Below, piece by piece: positions 30,566 through 40,355 of a DNA stretch of 64,000 bases. A model generated the notes under the pieces. It was not told the DNA's origin. It searched no databases and saw nothing but the letters and a program-made list of their open reading frames with translations. Location of the stretch: NCBI GenBank assembly GCA_035326705.1, contig DAOLES010000003.1, positions 124,001-188,000 on the forward strand, in the 5' to 3' direction. The DNA comes from Oligoflexia bacterium. Lineage in GTDB: Bacteria > Bdellovibrionota_G > JALEGL01. The position numbers and the translations under genes were made by a program. How positions within the stretch are numbered: the first letter of the stretch is position 1; each line of letters starts with the position of its first letter.

Positions 30566-30644
30566 TAGAATGTGTTAGGTTACAGATACTCTTTGTAAAG
30601 ATAAATAGACTTGCTCCATGCAAAATTAGGCATGGAAGCACAAT

Positions 30645-30736
<92 letters not shown>

Positions 30737-30795
30737 TTTTTCTCTAATTCCACTCATTGTTCAATCAAATTATTTGGCTTACGCTTCAGTCTTTT

Positions 30796-30872
30796 TAGAG
30801 GGATTCGAACCTCGCGCCTTTGGCGCGGTTCGTTGGTTTATTGGGCTCGCTACGCGAGCATGGCCCTCTCTA
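30796..30872. repeat. Palindromic, tRNA-like element downstream of tRNA-Ser
   Basis: The outer arms AGAGGG (30797-30802) and CCCTCT (30864-30869) enclose two strong hairpins: CGAAC-CGCGCC/GGCGCG-GTTCG at 30806-30832 and GCTCGC/GCGAGC at 30845-30859. Read on the minus strand it ends in GAGGTTCGAATCCCTCT, which resembles a tRNA T arm plus acceptor 3' strand. It is GC-rich in an AT-rich setting. No acceptable anticodon arm, so it is not called a tRNA. Confidence 0.6.
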
Positions 30873-30922
30873 TAATTTACTTTTACCTGACAAACTTAAG
30901 ATGACGCGTTATAAATTCATTT

Positions 30923-31546
30923 ATGGATCTTTTTGAACAGCTTGTTGGTCAGCCGCGGAATGTGTTGCCCTATGATGGGACGGTTTATTATTATGGTCCT
31001 ATCTTTGCCGCTGATCATGCTCAATATTATTTTGATTGCTTGTTAAAAGAAGTTGCTTGGCAGTATGATCAAGCCGTTATTTTAGGTAAAACCATTGTTA
31101 CCAAAAGGAAAGTAGCTTGGTATGCTGATCAGGCATTTACTTACACCTACTCTAAAACAACCAGAACTGCTTTACCTTGGTTACCTATCTTGCTTGAGCT
31201 CAAGACTCATGTAGAAAAGACGAGTCAAGCAAATTACAATGCCTGTTTATTGAATTTTTACCATGATGGTCAAGAAGGGATGAATTGGCACAGTGATGCT
31301 GAAAAAGAACTGGTTACGCAAGCTCCTATTGCCTCATTAAGCTTTGGTGCTGAACGGAAATTTTCTTTTAAACATAAAACAAGCAAAGAAAAACGCTCTT
31401 GTCTTTTAGAGGCTGGCAGCTTACTGGTCATGAAAGACAAAACTCAAAGCCATTGGCTTCATAGTCTACCCGCCACAAAAACAATTTTAAAACCAAGAAT
31501 TAATCTTACCTTTAGACTGATGCATGGCTATTTTGGTTCACTATAA
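30923..31546 (+). CDS. AlkB-like 2-oxoglutarate/Fe(II)-dependent dioxygenase
   Basis: Predicted to repair alkylated DNA or RNA by oxidative demethylation. Iron ligands His123 and Asp125 (NWHSDAE) and His180 (HWLHSLP), and the 2-oxoglutarate-binding RxxxxxR with Arg192 and Arg198. Upstream NFYHDGQEGMNWHSD matches the ALKBH2/3-like subgroup. 207 residues. No Ada partner is seen, and it is monocistronic. Confidence 0.9.
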   Translation: MDLFEQLVGQPRNVLPYDGTVYYYGPIFAADHAQYYFDCLLKEVAWQYDQAVILGKTIVTKRKVAWYADQAFTYTYSKTTRTALPWLPILLELKTHVEKTSQANYNACLLNFYHDGQEGMNWHSDAEKELVTQAPIASLSFGAERKFSFKHKTSKEKRSCLLEAGSLLVMKDKTQSHWLHSLPATKTILKPRINLTFRLMHGYFGSL

Positions 31547-31570
31547 TAAATCAATAGCAGATTGTTATTT

Positions 31571-31607
31571 AATTGTAGACAAGACCTTAATAGCCTTGCC
31601 TACAATT
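31571..31607. terminator. Bidirectional terminator hairpin
   Basis: AATTGTAG-A-CAAG pairs with CTTG-C-CTACAATT around an 11-base loop, between the convergent AlkB-like gene and the orphan lipoprotein gene. A TTATTT stretch on one side and TAAGATTT on the other give modest T-tracts. Confidence 0.6.
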
Positions 31608-31613
31608 TAAGAT

Positions 31614-32888
31614 TTAATATTGATTACATTCAACACCTTGATTAAACCCAAAGTCTGCAAGGTCTTGGTTACAGAATATTCTGTAATCGAGAGACTCTTG
31701 ACTATGGTTTTTGGTGTAAAGATATTGTTTTAAAAATTCTTTACCCATTGGATTACCACTTTGTTCAATTGCACTGGTCCCTGGATGAATATTTTCTAAG
31801 ACTCTATCGTTGATATCACTTACACTAGAGTTTTCTGTAAAAAATACTGTTTTTACTTCAGTACCATCAGTACCAATATCAATATTATTTATATATTTAT
31901 AATAGCGTAGTTTTTTATTAACGCCATTGACCTTGATGGTATACTTATATTGATCATCATTGTTCAATACACTGTAACGGGTAAAGCCCATGTTTTTTGG
32001 ATTATAGGGATAAACATGAAACATGGCTGAATTGTGTAATTGAAACGCAATGTACGATTGCTCCATCTGATCATCCTGTGTATTGCTATTGCATTTGGTA
32101 TAAAAATCATTTTTACTAATGGTCTCAGCTTTTAAATGCGAATTGTACCTAGAATGCATGCGCACTCTCAATTGAGAATTACTGCTATTGGATTGGTTTT
32201 GTAAATCATCATACGCAGTGTTTAAACACATCAACAAGCGCTTTCCATAAGCTTGGCCTTTAAAAGTAACAATACTATCTCCCTTAGCTTCAAGCTCAAA
32301 CTGAATAGAAGATAAGCCTCCAGCACCACTATCTTTTCTAAAAAACAGTCTATGAACTTTTAAAACACCTGGATGCAAGGTACTATCATTATCTACCCAA
32401 GTACCATTTCCTAAACTTGCTCTTAATTTTTTTTCAGCATAGCTTTTAAACCATTGTTGACCAATTTTTTCATTTTGTAAATCCGCAATAACACCCATAA
32501 TCTGCTGACTTGTTACCGCAAGTAAAGCACTCCAGAATTGCCCACCGTTTTTTTCTGTGCCTTGATGTTCAATGCATTCAGGTGAGTTTAAAATATCTTG
32601 TTGCTGTTGTTGCGAAGTAGCTCCTGACAAGTTACATGGATCATCAATACCCAAATCATCATAAATTTCAGGACAGGTTCCTTCTGCATTGATACTTCCA
32701 CCCATTTGATTACAGGCATCCGCTGAATAGGTTGCAAATACTTCACCTGGCGTGGTCCCTTGATCAATTTGTTTATGAATTCTACTGTAGTCATCAATGG
32801 GAGGAGCACAGTAAGAAAGACTGACTAAACATAAGATTAATATAACGTGACTTAATATTATTTTTTTTGGCTTCTTGATTCTTTTCAT
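31614..32888 (-). CDS. Putative lipoprotein of unknown function
   Basis: No family recognised. Starting at ATG 32888 gives 424 residues with a basic N-terminus (MKRIKKPKK), a hydrophobic stretch and a possible lipobox SLSYC, so the mature protein would be acylated at that cysteine (Tyr at -1 is unusual). A TTG or ATG 15 codons upstream would bury the signal and is less likely. The rest is hydrophilic, Asn/Gln/Ser-rich with about seven further cysteines, including a C-terminal IFCNQDLAD and GVECNQY. Divergent from the next orphan lipoprotein across 236 bases. Confidence 0.7.
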   Translation of the reverse strand: MKRIKKPKKIILSHVILILCLVSLSYCAPPIDDYSRIHKQIDQGTTPGEVFATYSADACNQMGGSINAEGTCPEIYDDLGIDDPCNLSGATSQQQQQDILNSPECIEHQGTEKNGGQFWSALLAVTSQQIMGVIADLQNEKIGQQWFKSYAEKKLRASLGNGTWVDNDSTLHPGVLKVHRLFFRKDSGAGGLSSIQFELEAKGDSIVTFKGQAYGKRLLMCLNTAYDDLQNQSNSSNSQLRVRMHSRYNSHLKAETISKNDFYTKCNSNTQDDQMEQSYIAFQLHNSAMFHVYPYNPKNMGFTRYSVLNNDDQYKYTIKVNGVNKKLRYYKYINNIDIGTDGTEVKTVFFTENSSVSDINDRVLENIHPGTSAIEQSGNPMGKEFLKQYLYTKNHSQESLDYRIFCNQDLADFGFNQGVECNQY

Positions 32889-33124
32889 GTGACTTAAAAT
32901 TTCAAAAAGTATGCCAAACAAATTATAACGCAAAGCATTAAATTTATTATGCTCTTAAAAAATTTTTTGATGTGCAAAACTAAGGCCATTGAATCATAAG
33001 ATGTCTAAAACAAAAAATTTTACTTTCATATCGCACATGCTCAAAAATAACGCAATATGTTATTCATGCAAAACATTGATATAACTTGTTTTTTTTGGCA
33101 CGCAAATTGCCATATTTAATCTTT

Positions 33125-33955
33125 ATGAAGCCAAATAAAAACTTTCCCTACGCTATATTTTTATTTTTAATCCTATTCATCTTAAACTGTGCACGTGATG
33201 ACAGCGTAGATACCCCTTTACCCGATACTGAATTTTATGTTGTTGACTTAACACCTGGATTTCAAACAACCACCAGTTCAGGTTTTGGGAAAAAAATTGT
33301 AGTTGTCTTTAGCATGCCCGTTGATCCATACACTTTATTAACATCCGGAAATTTTTCATTCATAGAAGATATTAATGGTGTACCACAAAACTTAACACAT
33401 ACATTGCTCCCTGATCCGCAATCAAGTTTTGAAGTCGTGACTTTTAATATCAACTATCCTTTATCCAACCGTGCAGACTATACTTTTAACATCAGCAACG
33501 CTGTAAAAGATTTATCCTTAAGTTATAACCTAAGATATCCTGTCAGCCATCAATTTAATACCGGTGGTGGGTTTACTCAGGGTGATTATGGGACAACCGT
33601 TCCGGGAAACCCCTATATTGTTGATACTGATTACATTCGTGTGTGTGAAACATTGGCCAATGGAACTCAAGAAGATAAGGCCTACATTGATGTTAGATTC
33701 AATGAAGCTTTAGCTTTTCCTCCACTGATAGATATTCAAAGAGTTGATTTATCCAGTCAATGGACAATCAACAACAGACCGATGATTCAAAAAACACCAG
33801 GTGACCCAACACTCATGACGGTTGAGGTCGATAGTATTGGCGGTCTCAATGGCTATAGAATACGCTTCAACAACAATACTGTTCAAGACCTGCAAGGTTT
33901 AGGCATGGATGACTTTACAAGCTCAGGCATGTACCAAGCTTTTGGTGGCTGCTAA
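33125..33955 (+). CDS. Putative lipoprotein with Ig-like (SbsA/Big_5-type) domain
   Basis: From ATG 33125 the chain begins MKPNKNF, a hydrophobic stretch and FILNCAR, a probable lipoprotein signal with Asn before Cys. Residues about 40-135 look like an Ig-like beta domain of the SbsA type (VVDLTPGF, IVVVFSMPVD, YTFNISNAVKDLS), and a second beta-rich half (about 140-275) contains IRVCETLANGTQEDKAYIDV. Function unknown, cell-surface location likely. The following small gene is only 2 bases away. Confidence 0.72.
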   Translation: MKPNKNFPYAIFLFLILFILNCARDDSVDTPLPDTEFYVVDLTPGFQTTTSSGFGKKIVVVFSMPVDPYTLLTSGNFSFIEDINGVPQNLTHTLLPDPQSSFEVVTFNINYPLSNRADYTFNISNAVKDLSLSYNLRYPVSHQFNTGGGFTQGDYGTTVPGNPYIVDTDYIRVCETLANGTQEDKAYIDVRFNEALAFPPLIDIQRVDLSSQWTINNRPMIQKTPGDPTLMTVEVDSIGGLNGYRIRFNNNTVQDLQGLGMDDFTSSGMYQAFGGC

Positions 33956-33957
33956 AG

Positions 33958-34365
33958 ATGTTTGCAAGAATTATGACATATAATAAATATGTCAAACGAT
34001 GGTTTAGTTTAATTTTAATTCTATTTATTATCCATCCTTCTTTAACAAAGCCTAAAGTATTAAAAAAATCTTTATCAGAAGTTATCAGCGATATTCAAAA
34101 CATCATGTCCGTTACAGTTATTGCTGTTGGAGGTAACTCTAACGATGAACTAACTATAAAATCAACCCAGAAAAAACAAAGTTACGAAAAAATCTATTAC
34201 TCTTTGCTTGCAGCCCTTCACAAGGATAACAAATATGAAGTCACTCTTTCAGAATCCAAAAAAACACTACTAATTAAAAAAAGATTCGGTTGTGTTATAC
34301 GCTCAAGTGCAGAAAGCATATTCAATGATACTAAACATCTTTTAATATCTAAAGGTAATGAATAG
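33958..34365 (+). CDS. Small exported protein of unknown function
   Basis: 135 residues with an N-terminal signal-like helix (WFSLILILFIIHPSLTK) after a basic stretch. The remainder is mixed alpha/beta, with RFGCVIRSSAES near the C-terminus. Starts at Met1 or Met6. Two bases after the Ig-like lipoprotein gene, so likely cotranscribed and perhaps acting with it. No family recognised. Ends in TAG. Confidence 0.6.
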   Translation: MFARIMTYNKYVKRWFSLILILFIIHPSLTKPKVLKKSLSEVISDIQNIMSVTVIAVGGNSNDELTIKSTQKKQSYEKIYYSLLAALHKDNKYEVTLSESKKTLLIKKRFGCVIRSSAESIFNDTKHLLISKGNE

Positions 34366-34473
34366 ATTGGCTTTATCAATTATTAATATGCATAAGTCTA
34401 GGTTCAGGGGTATATTTCGGAAGCGGTGCAGAAAAGATACCTGGCACTTTGATGCGGGTAAAAAATTTTTACT

Positions 34474-34824
34474 TTAGTCCAAAACTTTCTTTACAAACTT
34501 GGACTTGAGTCCCATTTGACCAATACCAGGAATTTTACAACTGATGTCATGATCCCCTTCAACCAAACTGATGTTTTTGACTTTGGTTCCTACTTTCACT
34601 ACAGAGGATGAACCTTTAACTTTTAAATCTTTAATCACTGTCACCGTATCCCCATCTTGCAGTGGGGTTCCATTGGCATCATGAATAAGTTTTGATTCTG
34701 ATTTATTGTTTTCTTCCAAAGTACGCATAGGCCATTCATACGCGCACTCTGGACAAATCAAAAGATGGCCATCTTCATAAGCATACTCAGACTGACACTG
34801 GGGACAGTTGGGTGTTTTACTCAT
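34474..34824 (-). CDS. yjdM: PhnA/YjdM family zinc-ribbon protein
   Basis: The N-terminal zinc ribbon [21 protein letters not shown] is followed by the conserved PhnA core [20 protein letters not shown] and [10 protein letters not shown]. 116 residues, as usual. The family's name comes from a phosphonate operon, but no phosphonate genes are here and the true role is unclear. Overlaps the alcohol dehydrogenase gene by 8 bases. Confidence 0.93.
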   Translation of the reverse strand: MSKTPNCPQCQSEYAYEDGHLLICPECAYEWPMRTLEENNKSESKLIHDANGTPLQDGDTVTVIKDLKVKGSSSVVKVGTKVKNISLVEGDHDISCKIPGIGQMGLKSKFVKKVLD

Positions 34825-35869
34825 GATTTAAGCTGCTCATATCAATCACAAAACGGTGAGCTACATCACCTTTTTTTAAGTGGGCATAGGCATTATTGAT
34901 TTCTTCAACTGTGATGGTTTGACATTCTGGGTGAATGTTATGTTCAGCACAAAAATCAAGCACTTCTTGGGTTTGCTTAATACCACCAATCAAAGATCCA
35001 GCAATTCTTCTTCTCCCTAAAATCAAAGGCAGGGTAACCGGCTCTTCCAAAGGACCAACCTGCCCAACAATTACCAATGATCCATCCACATCCAACAAAG
35101 ACATATAAGGATTGACATCATGTTTAACTGGAACAGTGTCTATAATCAAATCTAGGGACGATGCTGCTTTTTGCATCGCTTCTTCATCAGTTGATGCTAA
35201 CATTGCCTTTGCACCAATACTTTTGGCTTGCTCCTCTTTACTTTTTGAACGGCTAATCACCGTTACTTCTGCGCCCATGGCAACCGCAAGTTTAACTGCC
35301 ATATGTCCTAATCCACCTAAACCAATCACACCCACGCGTGAACCTTTGCTGACATTCCATTTTTTTAAAGGTGAATAAGTAGTGATGCCTGCACATAAAA
35401 TAGGTGCTGCTTTAGATAAGTCCAAATTTTCTGGAACACGTAAAACAAATTCTTCACGCACAACAATATGCTTTGAATAGCCGCCTTGTGTTGTCTCACC
35501 TGAAATACGATCAGACGCACCGTAGGTTCCTGTCATACCCTGCCGGCAATACTGTTCTTCTCCATGCTGGTGACATTGATCACAGTCCTGACAACTATCT
35601 ACCATGCAACCCACGGCAACGTTCTGCCCCACTGTATAGTTTTTAACCTCAGAACCAACTTCAATCACCTTGCCCACAATTTCATGCCCAGGTACTAAGG
35701 GATAAGGTTGTGGACCCCAATCACCATTAACCGTATGCAAATCTGAATGACAAATACCGCTGTATAAAATTTCTATGGCCACATCATTGGCTCTTAAATC
35801 TCTGCGTTCAAAATGGTACGGACTCATATGAGCATCTGTGCCACGAGCAGCATATCCTATGGTTTTCAT
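34817..35869 (-). CDS. Zinc-dependent NAD(P) alcohol/aldehyde dehydrogenase (YahK/CAD-like)
   Basis: MDR-superfamily oxidoreductase. Catalytic zinc ligands in [11 protein letters not shown] and GHEIVG, structural zinc cysteines in [21 protein letters not shown] (spaced over the lobe), and Rossmann [13 protein letters not shown]. 350 residues. Closest to the YahK/cinnamyl-alcohol-dehydrogenase group of broad aldehyde reductases; the substrate cannot be told. Cotranscribed with yjdM by an 8-base overlap. Confidence 0.93.
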   Translation of the reverse strand: MKTIGYAARGTDAHMSPYHFERRDLRANDVAIEILYSGICHSDLHTVNGDWGPQPYPLVPGHEIVGKVIEVGSEVKNYTVGQNVAVGCMVDSCQDCDQCHQHGEEQYCRQGMTGTYGASDRISGETTQGGYSKHIVVREEFVLRVPENLDLSKAAPILCAGITTYSPLKKWNVSKGSRVGVIGLGGLGHMAVKLAVAMGAEVTVISRSKSKEEQAKSIGAKAMLASTDEEAMQKAASSLDLIIDTVPVKHDVNPYMSLLDVDGSLVIVGQVGPLEEPVTLPLILGRRRIAGSLIGGIKQTQEVLDFCAEHNIHPECQTITVEEINNAYAHLKKGDVAHRFVIDMSSLNHE

Positions 35870-35971
35870 TTTAGGCTCCTAGCTTAAGGTTATAAACTTT
35901 CTTGACTGAGATCATTGCATACCTTGATGATTTAGCCAAGCATTTGCTCTCCGGCTGAAACAGTTCATTTT

Positions 35972-36712
35972 TCAACTCAAACTTTTAAGATAATGATCAG
36001 CATCTCTCCAGTTGGGCATGACTCTATCTAAGAGTAGATAAAAACGCGGGCTATGACTAAAATACTGGGTGTGACACAGCTCATGATAAATGACGCTTTT
36101 TAAACAGATGTCAGGTAAATGAAGCAGTTTTGTATTGAGTGTAATACGATGTTGTTTTTTACTGTAATTGCCCCATTGTCGTTTCATGTTTTTAATGTTC
36201 CACTGTGGATAAGCTGTAGTGTAAAAATTTTTAAAATGTGCAAAACAGTGTTGGATATAAGGTTCAAACATGGTTTCAGATAATTCCAACATAGCTTTAT
36301 CAAAATACAATTTTTGATTTTTTTTTCCAATGCGCTGCGAGTAATAAAAAATAAGTTGCCTTTGCGCTAGTTTAATTTTTGTTTGTATGGCAGGCACCAT
36401 TAATAAAACATAGTTTTCCCCTAATATGGGAATTTCATGGCCGTTGTCTATTTGACTTGCATATAAATAATTATGCTTAGCCATCTGAATTTTTCTTTGC
36501 TCTATCCACTGTTCATGTTTAGCAACAAACTCATCAATAAATGTCCGCGACATTTTTAATGGTGCTCTCACTTCTACAGTTTGATCTGGCAAGACATGCA
36601 AAGACACTGTTTTTCTTTTTTTACGAACCAAGGTGTAAGTTATAGCTTCTGAAACATTTAGGTCAGTTGCTTGATGTTTAGGAAAAATATTTAATTTTAA
36701 CTGTTCAAACAT
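35972..36712 (-). CDS. YgjP-like M48-type metal-dependent hydrolase
   Basis: DUF45/YgjP family protein with the zinc motif HELCH (about residues 210-214) followed by FSHSPRFY. The N-terminal half carries VRKKRKTVSLHVLPD and VRAPLKMS, typical of the family, and MKRQWGNYSKKQHRITLN corresponds to the conserved R-WGSC-like segment. 246 residues. Function in the family is poorly known. Stands alone between dehydrogenase and deoxyhypusine-synthase-like gene. Confidence 0.88.
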   Translation of the reverse strand: MFEQLKLNIFPKHQATDLNVSEAITYTLVRKKRKTVSLHVLPDQTVEVRAPLKMSRTFIDEFVAKHEQWIEQRKIQMAKHNYLYASQIDNGHEIPILGENYVLLMVPAIQTKIKLAQRQLIFYYSQRIGKKNQKLYFDKAMLELSETMFEPYIQHCFAHFKNFYTTAYPQWNIKNMKRQWGNYSKKQHRITLNTKLLHLPDICLKSVIYHELCHTQYFSHSPRFYLLLDRVMPNWRDADHYLKSLS

Positions 36713-36747
36713 TCTATTAGGTTTGTTCTAGCCTATGCTAGAAATAT

Positions 36748-37722
36748 TTACCAGCCCAACAAATAAGCAAAAATGAGTGGCGCTACAATGGTTGCATCAC
36801 TTTCAATGACAAATTTGGGTGTATCAATATCCAGTTTACCCCATGTGATTTTTTCATTGGGTACTGCGCCTGAGTATGAACCATAGCTTGTGGTAGAATC
36901 TGAGATTTGGCAAAAATAACTCCAAAATGGAATGTCATCCATTTCATTATCTTGAAACAACATGGGCACAACACAGATGGGAAAATCCCCAGCAATCCCA
37001 CCACCAATTTGGAAAAAACCAATACCTGCATCATTCTTATTTTTTAAGTACCAGTCTGCCAAATAAACCATGTATTCAATACCAGATTTTACTGTTGATG
37101 GTTGCAACTCATTCTTAATCACGTAAGAGGCAAAGATATTGCCCATGGTTGAGTCTTCCCAACCAGGAACCACCATGGGTAAGTTTTTTTCTGCTGCAGC
37201 TAACATCCATGAATTCTTTGGATCAATTTCATAATATTGCTCCAACTCCCCACTGAGCAAAATTTGATACATGTATTCATGCGGAAAAAAGCGTTCACCT
37301 TTTGCTTCTGCTTGTTGCCAGGCTTTAAAAATATGCTTTTGTAAACGTCTAAAGGCTTCTTCTTCTGGAATACATGTATCGGTTACTCTGTTGAGCCCTT
37401 GATCAAATAATTTTTTTTCATCCAGACCGGATAAATCTCTATAATTGGGGACTCTTCTGTAATGTGAATGCGCCACCAAGTTCATCAAATCTTCTTCTAA
37501 GTTGGCTCCAGTACAAGAAATAAAGGCTACTTTATCTTGTCTAATCATTTCCGCAAATGATAGACCTATTTCTGCGGTACTCATAGCTCCAGCCAAGGTG
37601 ACCATCATTTTTCCATTGTTTGCTAAATGATCTTGGTAACCTTGAGCTGCATCAATTAAAGCTGCTGCGTTAAAGTGTTTAAAATGGTCTGTGATAAATT
37701 TTGTTACTGTTCCTGCTGACAT
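36748..37722 (-). CDS. Deoxyhypusine-synthase-like protein (possible homospermidine synthase)
   Basis: The 324-residue protein matches the deoxyhypusine synthase family: LAGAMSTAEIGLSFAEMI, FISCTGANLEEDL, GFFQIGGGIAGDFP and SGAVPNEKITWGKL, where Lys296 corresponds to the catalytic lysine of the eukaryotic enzyme. Bacteria lack eIF5A, and some bacterial homologues make homospermidine or related polyamines from spermidine or putrescine; that is the likeliest role here. The efp gene at 59.6 kb has its own lysine but is not adjacent. Confidence 0.92.
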   Translation of the reverse strand: MSAGTVTKFITDHFKHFNAAALIDAAQGYQDHLANNGKMMVTLAGAMSTAEIGLSFAEMIRQDKVAFISCTGANLEEDLMNLVAHSHYRRVPNYRDLSGLDEKKLFDQGLNRVTDTCIPEEEAFRRLQKHIFKAWQQAEAKGERFFPHEYMYQILLSGELEQYYEIDPKNSWMLAAAEKNLPMVVPGWEDSTMGNIFASYVIKNELQPSTVKSGIEYMVYLADWYLKNKNDAGIGFFQIGGGIAGDFPICVVPMLFQDNEMDDIPFWSYFCQISDSTTSYGSYSGAVPNEKITWGKLDIDTPKFVIESDATIVAPLIFAYLLGW

Positions 37723-37798
37723 TTAATATGCTATATCCTTAAATTTAAAAATATGCTCATAAAATCCGTAAAAAAATTCTAGCTTTCAAATCAACGCA

Positions 37799-39283
37799 TC
37801 ATGTTCCACAGTAAGTGATATACTCTTGATCTTCAGGTTTGGGTGGTTGTATTAAGTACTCACAATTTTTTTGTTCACTGTAGGGCTTAGATAAATGGGC
37901 ATGCATCTCTTTAAACAAAGTGAGATCGTGATCATTTTGTGCTTTTTGTAACGCTTCTTCAACAAGATAGTTTCTTGGAATAATAACGGGATTGTATTTT
38001 TGCATCAGTTTTAAAGCATTTTTTTCTGAATACTTTTCTAATTTTAAACGCTGCTTCCACTGTTGATACCAGTGTATAAAGTCTTTATGTTTATAAATTA
38101 GATCATATTCATTATCACTGTTAGGTAAACTCTCTTGCATCAAACAATAAAAAGTATAGGTATAATCCACTTTATTTTTTTGCATCCAGGTCAGTAAATT
38201 TTTTATCAAATCTAAATCACCCTTTTGCTGACTTTTTAAACCCAGTTTTTTTTGCATCATCGATAGCCATTGTTTTTCAAAGTTGGGCAAAAAACTTTCT
38301 ACCCGTTCTTTAGCAATCACATAGGCATCTTTAGCATCATTTGCCATTAAAGGCGCTAAACATTGGGCCAAGACACCTAAATTCCATTGCGCAATATTGG
38401 GCTGCTGACCAAAAGCATAACGTCCATGACGATCTATAGAACTAAAAACAACCCCCATATCAAAGGCATCCATAAATGCACACGGTCCATAATCAATGGT
38501 CTCACCACATATGCTCATGTTGTCTGTGTTCATTACCCCATGCACAAAACCAACGCGCATCCAATCAATCATAAGATCAACTTGTCTATCCATCACTGCC
38601 TGCAAAAATAGTTCCGCTAAATTATTTTCCCCTTTTAATTCTGGGAAGTGCCTACAAACACTATACTCTAATAGTTGTTGCAAAATCTGAATATCGTTTT
38701 GCAAGTAAGCAAACTCAAAGCTGCCTACTCTTATATGGCTTTGCGCTACTCTGGTTAAAATTGCCCCTGGCAATGCCGTCTCTCTGTAAACATCTTCTCC
38801 CGTTGCAATCACAGCCAAACTTCTGGTTGTTGGAATTCCTAAAGCATGCATGGCCTCACTGATTAAATACTCTCTTAACATTGGGGCCAGTGCAGCTCTT
38901 CCATCACCGCCTCTTGAGTAAGGTGTTCTACCAGAACCTTTCAACTGAACATCAAAACGTTTACTTTCTTTTGTTATATGCTCCCCCAAAACAACAGCTC
39001 TGCCATCCCCAAGCACCGTTGGATAACCAAATTGATGACCAGCATAGGCTTGGGCATAAGGCTGTGTATCCGCTAAAATTTTATTGCCTGATAAAATTTG
39101 CTCTATTTTTTCTTGATCTATAGTTCCTGTCTCTGTTTGAGTAAAAAGCCCCAAGTCATGGGCCAAGTTTTGATTAAACATAACCAAACTTGGTTTTTTA
39201 ACGGTCTGGGGTTTTAAGCAAGAGAAAAAAACGCGGGGTAGTTTTGTATAACTAAAATCAAACTTAAAATTTAATTCATTCAT
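37799..39283 (-). CDS. selO: SelO/YdiU pseudokinase (protein AMPylase)
   Basis: Pseudokinase that transfers AMP to protein hydroxyls, linked to redox stress. Motifs: QAYAGHQFGYPTVLGDGRA, DVQLKGSGRTPYSRGGDGRA, GVMNTDNMSICGETIDYGPC and FMDAFD. The C-terminal YCGT keeps the conserved cysteine at the position of selenocysteine in the animal protein. 494 residues, full length. Confidence 0.96.
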   Translation of the reverse strand: MNELNFKFDFSYTKLPRVFFSCLKPQTVKKPSLVMFNQNLAHDLGLFTQTETGTIDQEKIEQILSGNKILADTQPYAQAYAGHQFGYPTVLGDGRAVVLGEHITKESKRFDVQLKGSGRTPYSRGGDGRAALAPMLREYLISEAMHALGIPTTRSLAVIATGEDVYRETALPGAILTRVAQSHIRVGSFEFAYLQNDIQILQQLLEYSVCRHFPELKGENNLAELFLQAVMDRQVDLMIDWMRVGFVHGVMNTDNMSICGETIDYGPCAFMDAFDMGVVFSSIDRHGRYAFGQQPNIAQWNLGVLAQCLAPLMANDAKDAYVIAKERVESFLPNFEKQWLSMMQKKLGLKSQQKGDLDLIKNLLTWMQKNKVDYTYTFYCLMQESLPNSDNEYDLIYKHKDFIHWYQQWKQRLKLEKYSEKNALKLMQKYNPVIIPRNYLVEEALQKAQNDHDLTLFKEMHAHLSKPYSEQKNCEYLIQPPKPEDQEYITYCGT

Positions 39284-39398
39284 AAACCACTTATGGTTAT
39301 ACCTTAACTACTGTTAAAGCTCCATACCCATATTTTTCATGAGATGCTTAATGCTCAGCAAAATTTTAAATGTTTTTGTTACAAAAATAAATATGAAA

Positions 39399-40283
39399 TC
39401 AGTTATTTGAATTTAAAAAAAATGCTCTCTGCATGTATTGGTTATCTCTCATAATTTTACTTTTAAGTTTAAAACTTAGCAGTTCAGGAAACAAGTCCCA
39501 AAATAGATCATGTAAATCAATACAAATTTGCTTATCTTTAAGCATTTCTATTGATTCTTGCTCGCATGCTAATTTATCAAAGCCCAATTTAATCTGTGAA
39601 AAAGCTAAAGGTTTAGGTAATGTGTTGAGAATAGTATTTATGTGTTGCAAGACGTCTTGCAAATGTAAAAATTTGATCTTAGCTTCTTCTGAACGCAAAT
39701 CAAAAGCCATAAAACGACTAAAAGACCAAGCATCAATTGTAATATTAACTCTATGTTGATTGGCAGCAAGCCAGTCTTCTTGTAGACCCGGGTGGTCTTG
39801 AGCCAATTTTAAAAAATAATATGGTTCAATATACTTTTCAACAATAGATTCATTGTACATTTTTAATGAATTATAGGATGTATCTGTTTCATTATTATCA
39901 AAAGGCTTGGCATCTTCTAAGTATTCTTTTGCATAAGGATCAACAACAACAAATGTATCCTTTTCTACAATTGAGATCCCTATATTATCATTGCCTTCAA
40001 GAATGATATAATATTTGCCATCTAAATCAATTCTCATATCAGCTAAATCTAAAAAGCCAAATTGTGGCGCAAGCTCATGACTGATTTGACCATTGGACAA
40101 AAGAAATTCAAGAAGATTTATAATATGTTGATGCTGTGCGGTTGAGTTACGTTCAATATTCTGACGTTTTTCTAACCTTACGCTTGATGGCCTACGAAAT
40201 GCCTTGCAGATAAACTCAAACTGCTACGCCTTTGCTGCTCCTAAAGATATTAAAACTACACTTAAACTAATCCATTTCCCCAT
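39399..40283 (-). CDS. Secreted protein gene with in-frame amber (TAG) codon after the signal peptide
   Basis: No family recognised. The minus strand from ATG 40283 encodes MGKWISLSVVLISLGAAKA, a textbook signal peptide with an A-x-A cleavage site, then TAG at 40224-40226 as codon 20, then 274 further codons in the same frame to a TGA at 39399. The part after TAG has no other ATG, GTG or TTG until a TTG at 40100 (42 codons in), yet it reads like real protein on both sides of that TTG (helix HQHIINLLEFLL). So either this is a recent nonsense mutation, or TAG is read through, or a shorter cytosolic form starts at 40100. The mature part is acidic and helical. Confidence 0.65.
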
Positions 40284-40355
40284 AAAGTTTTGTATACCAT
40301 AACGTTAAAGGACATTGCAAATGCCTTTATTTTAAACCCTTATAAACACTTGTAA

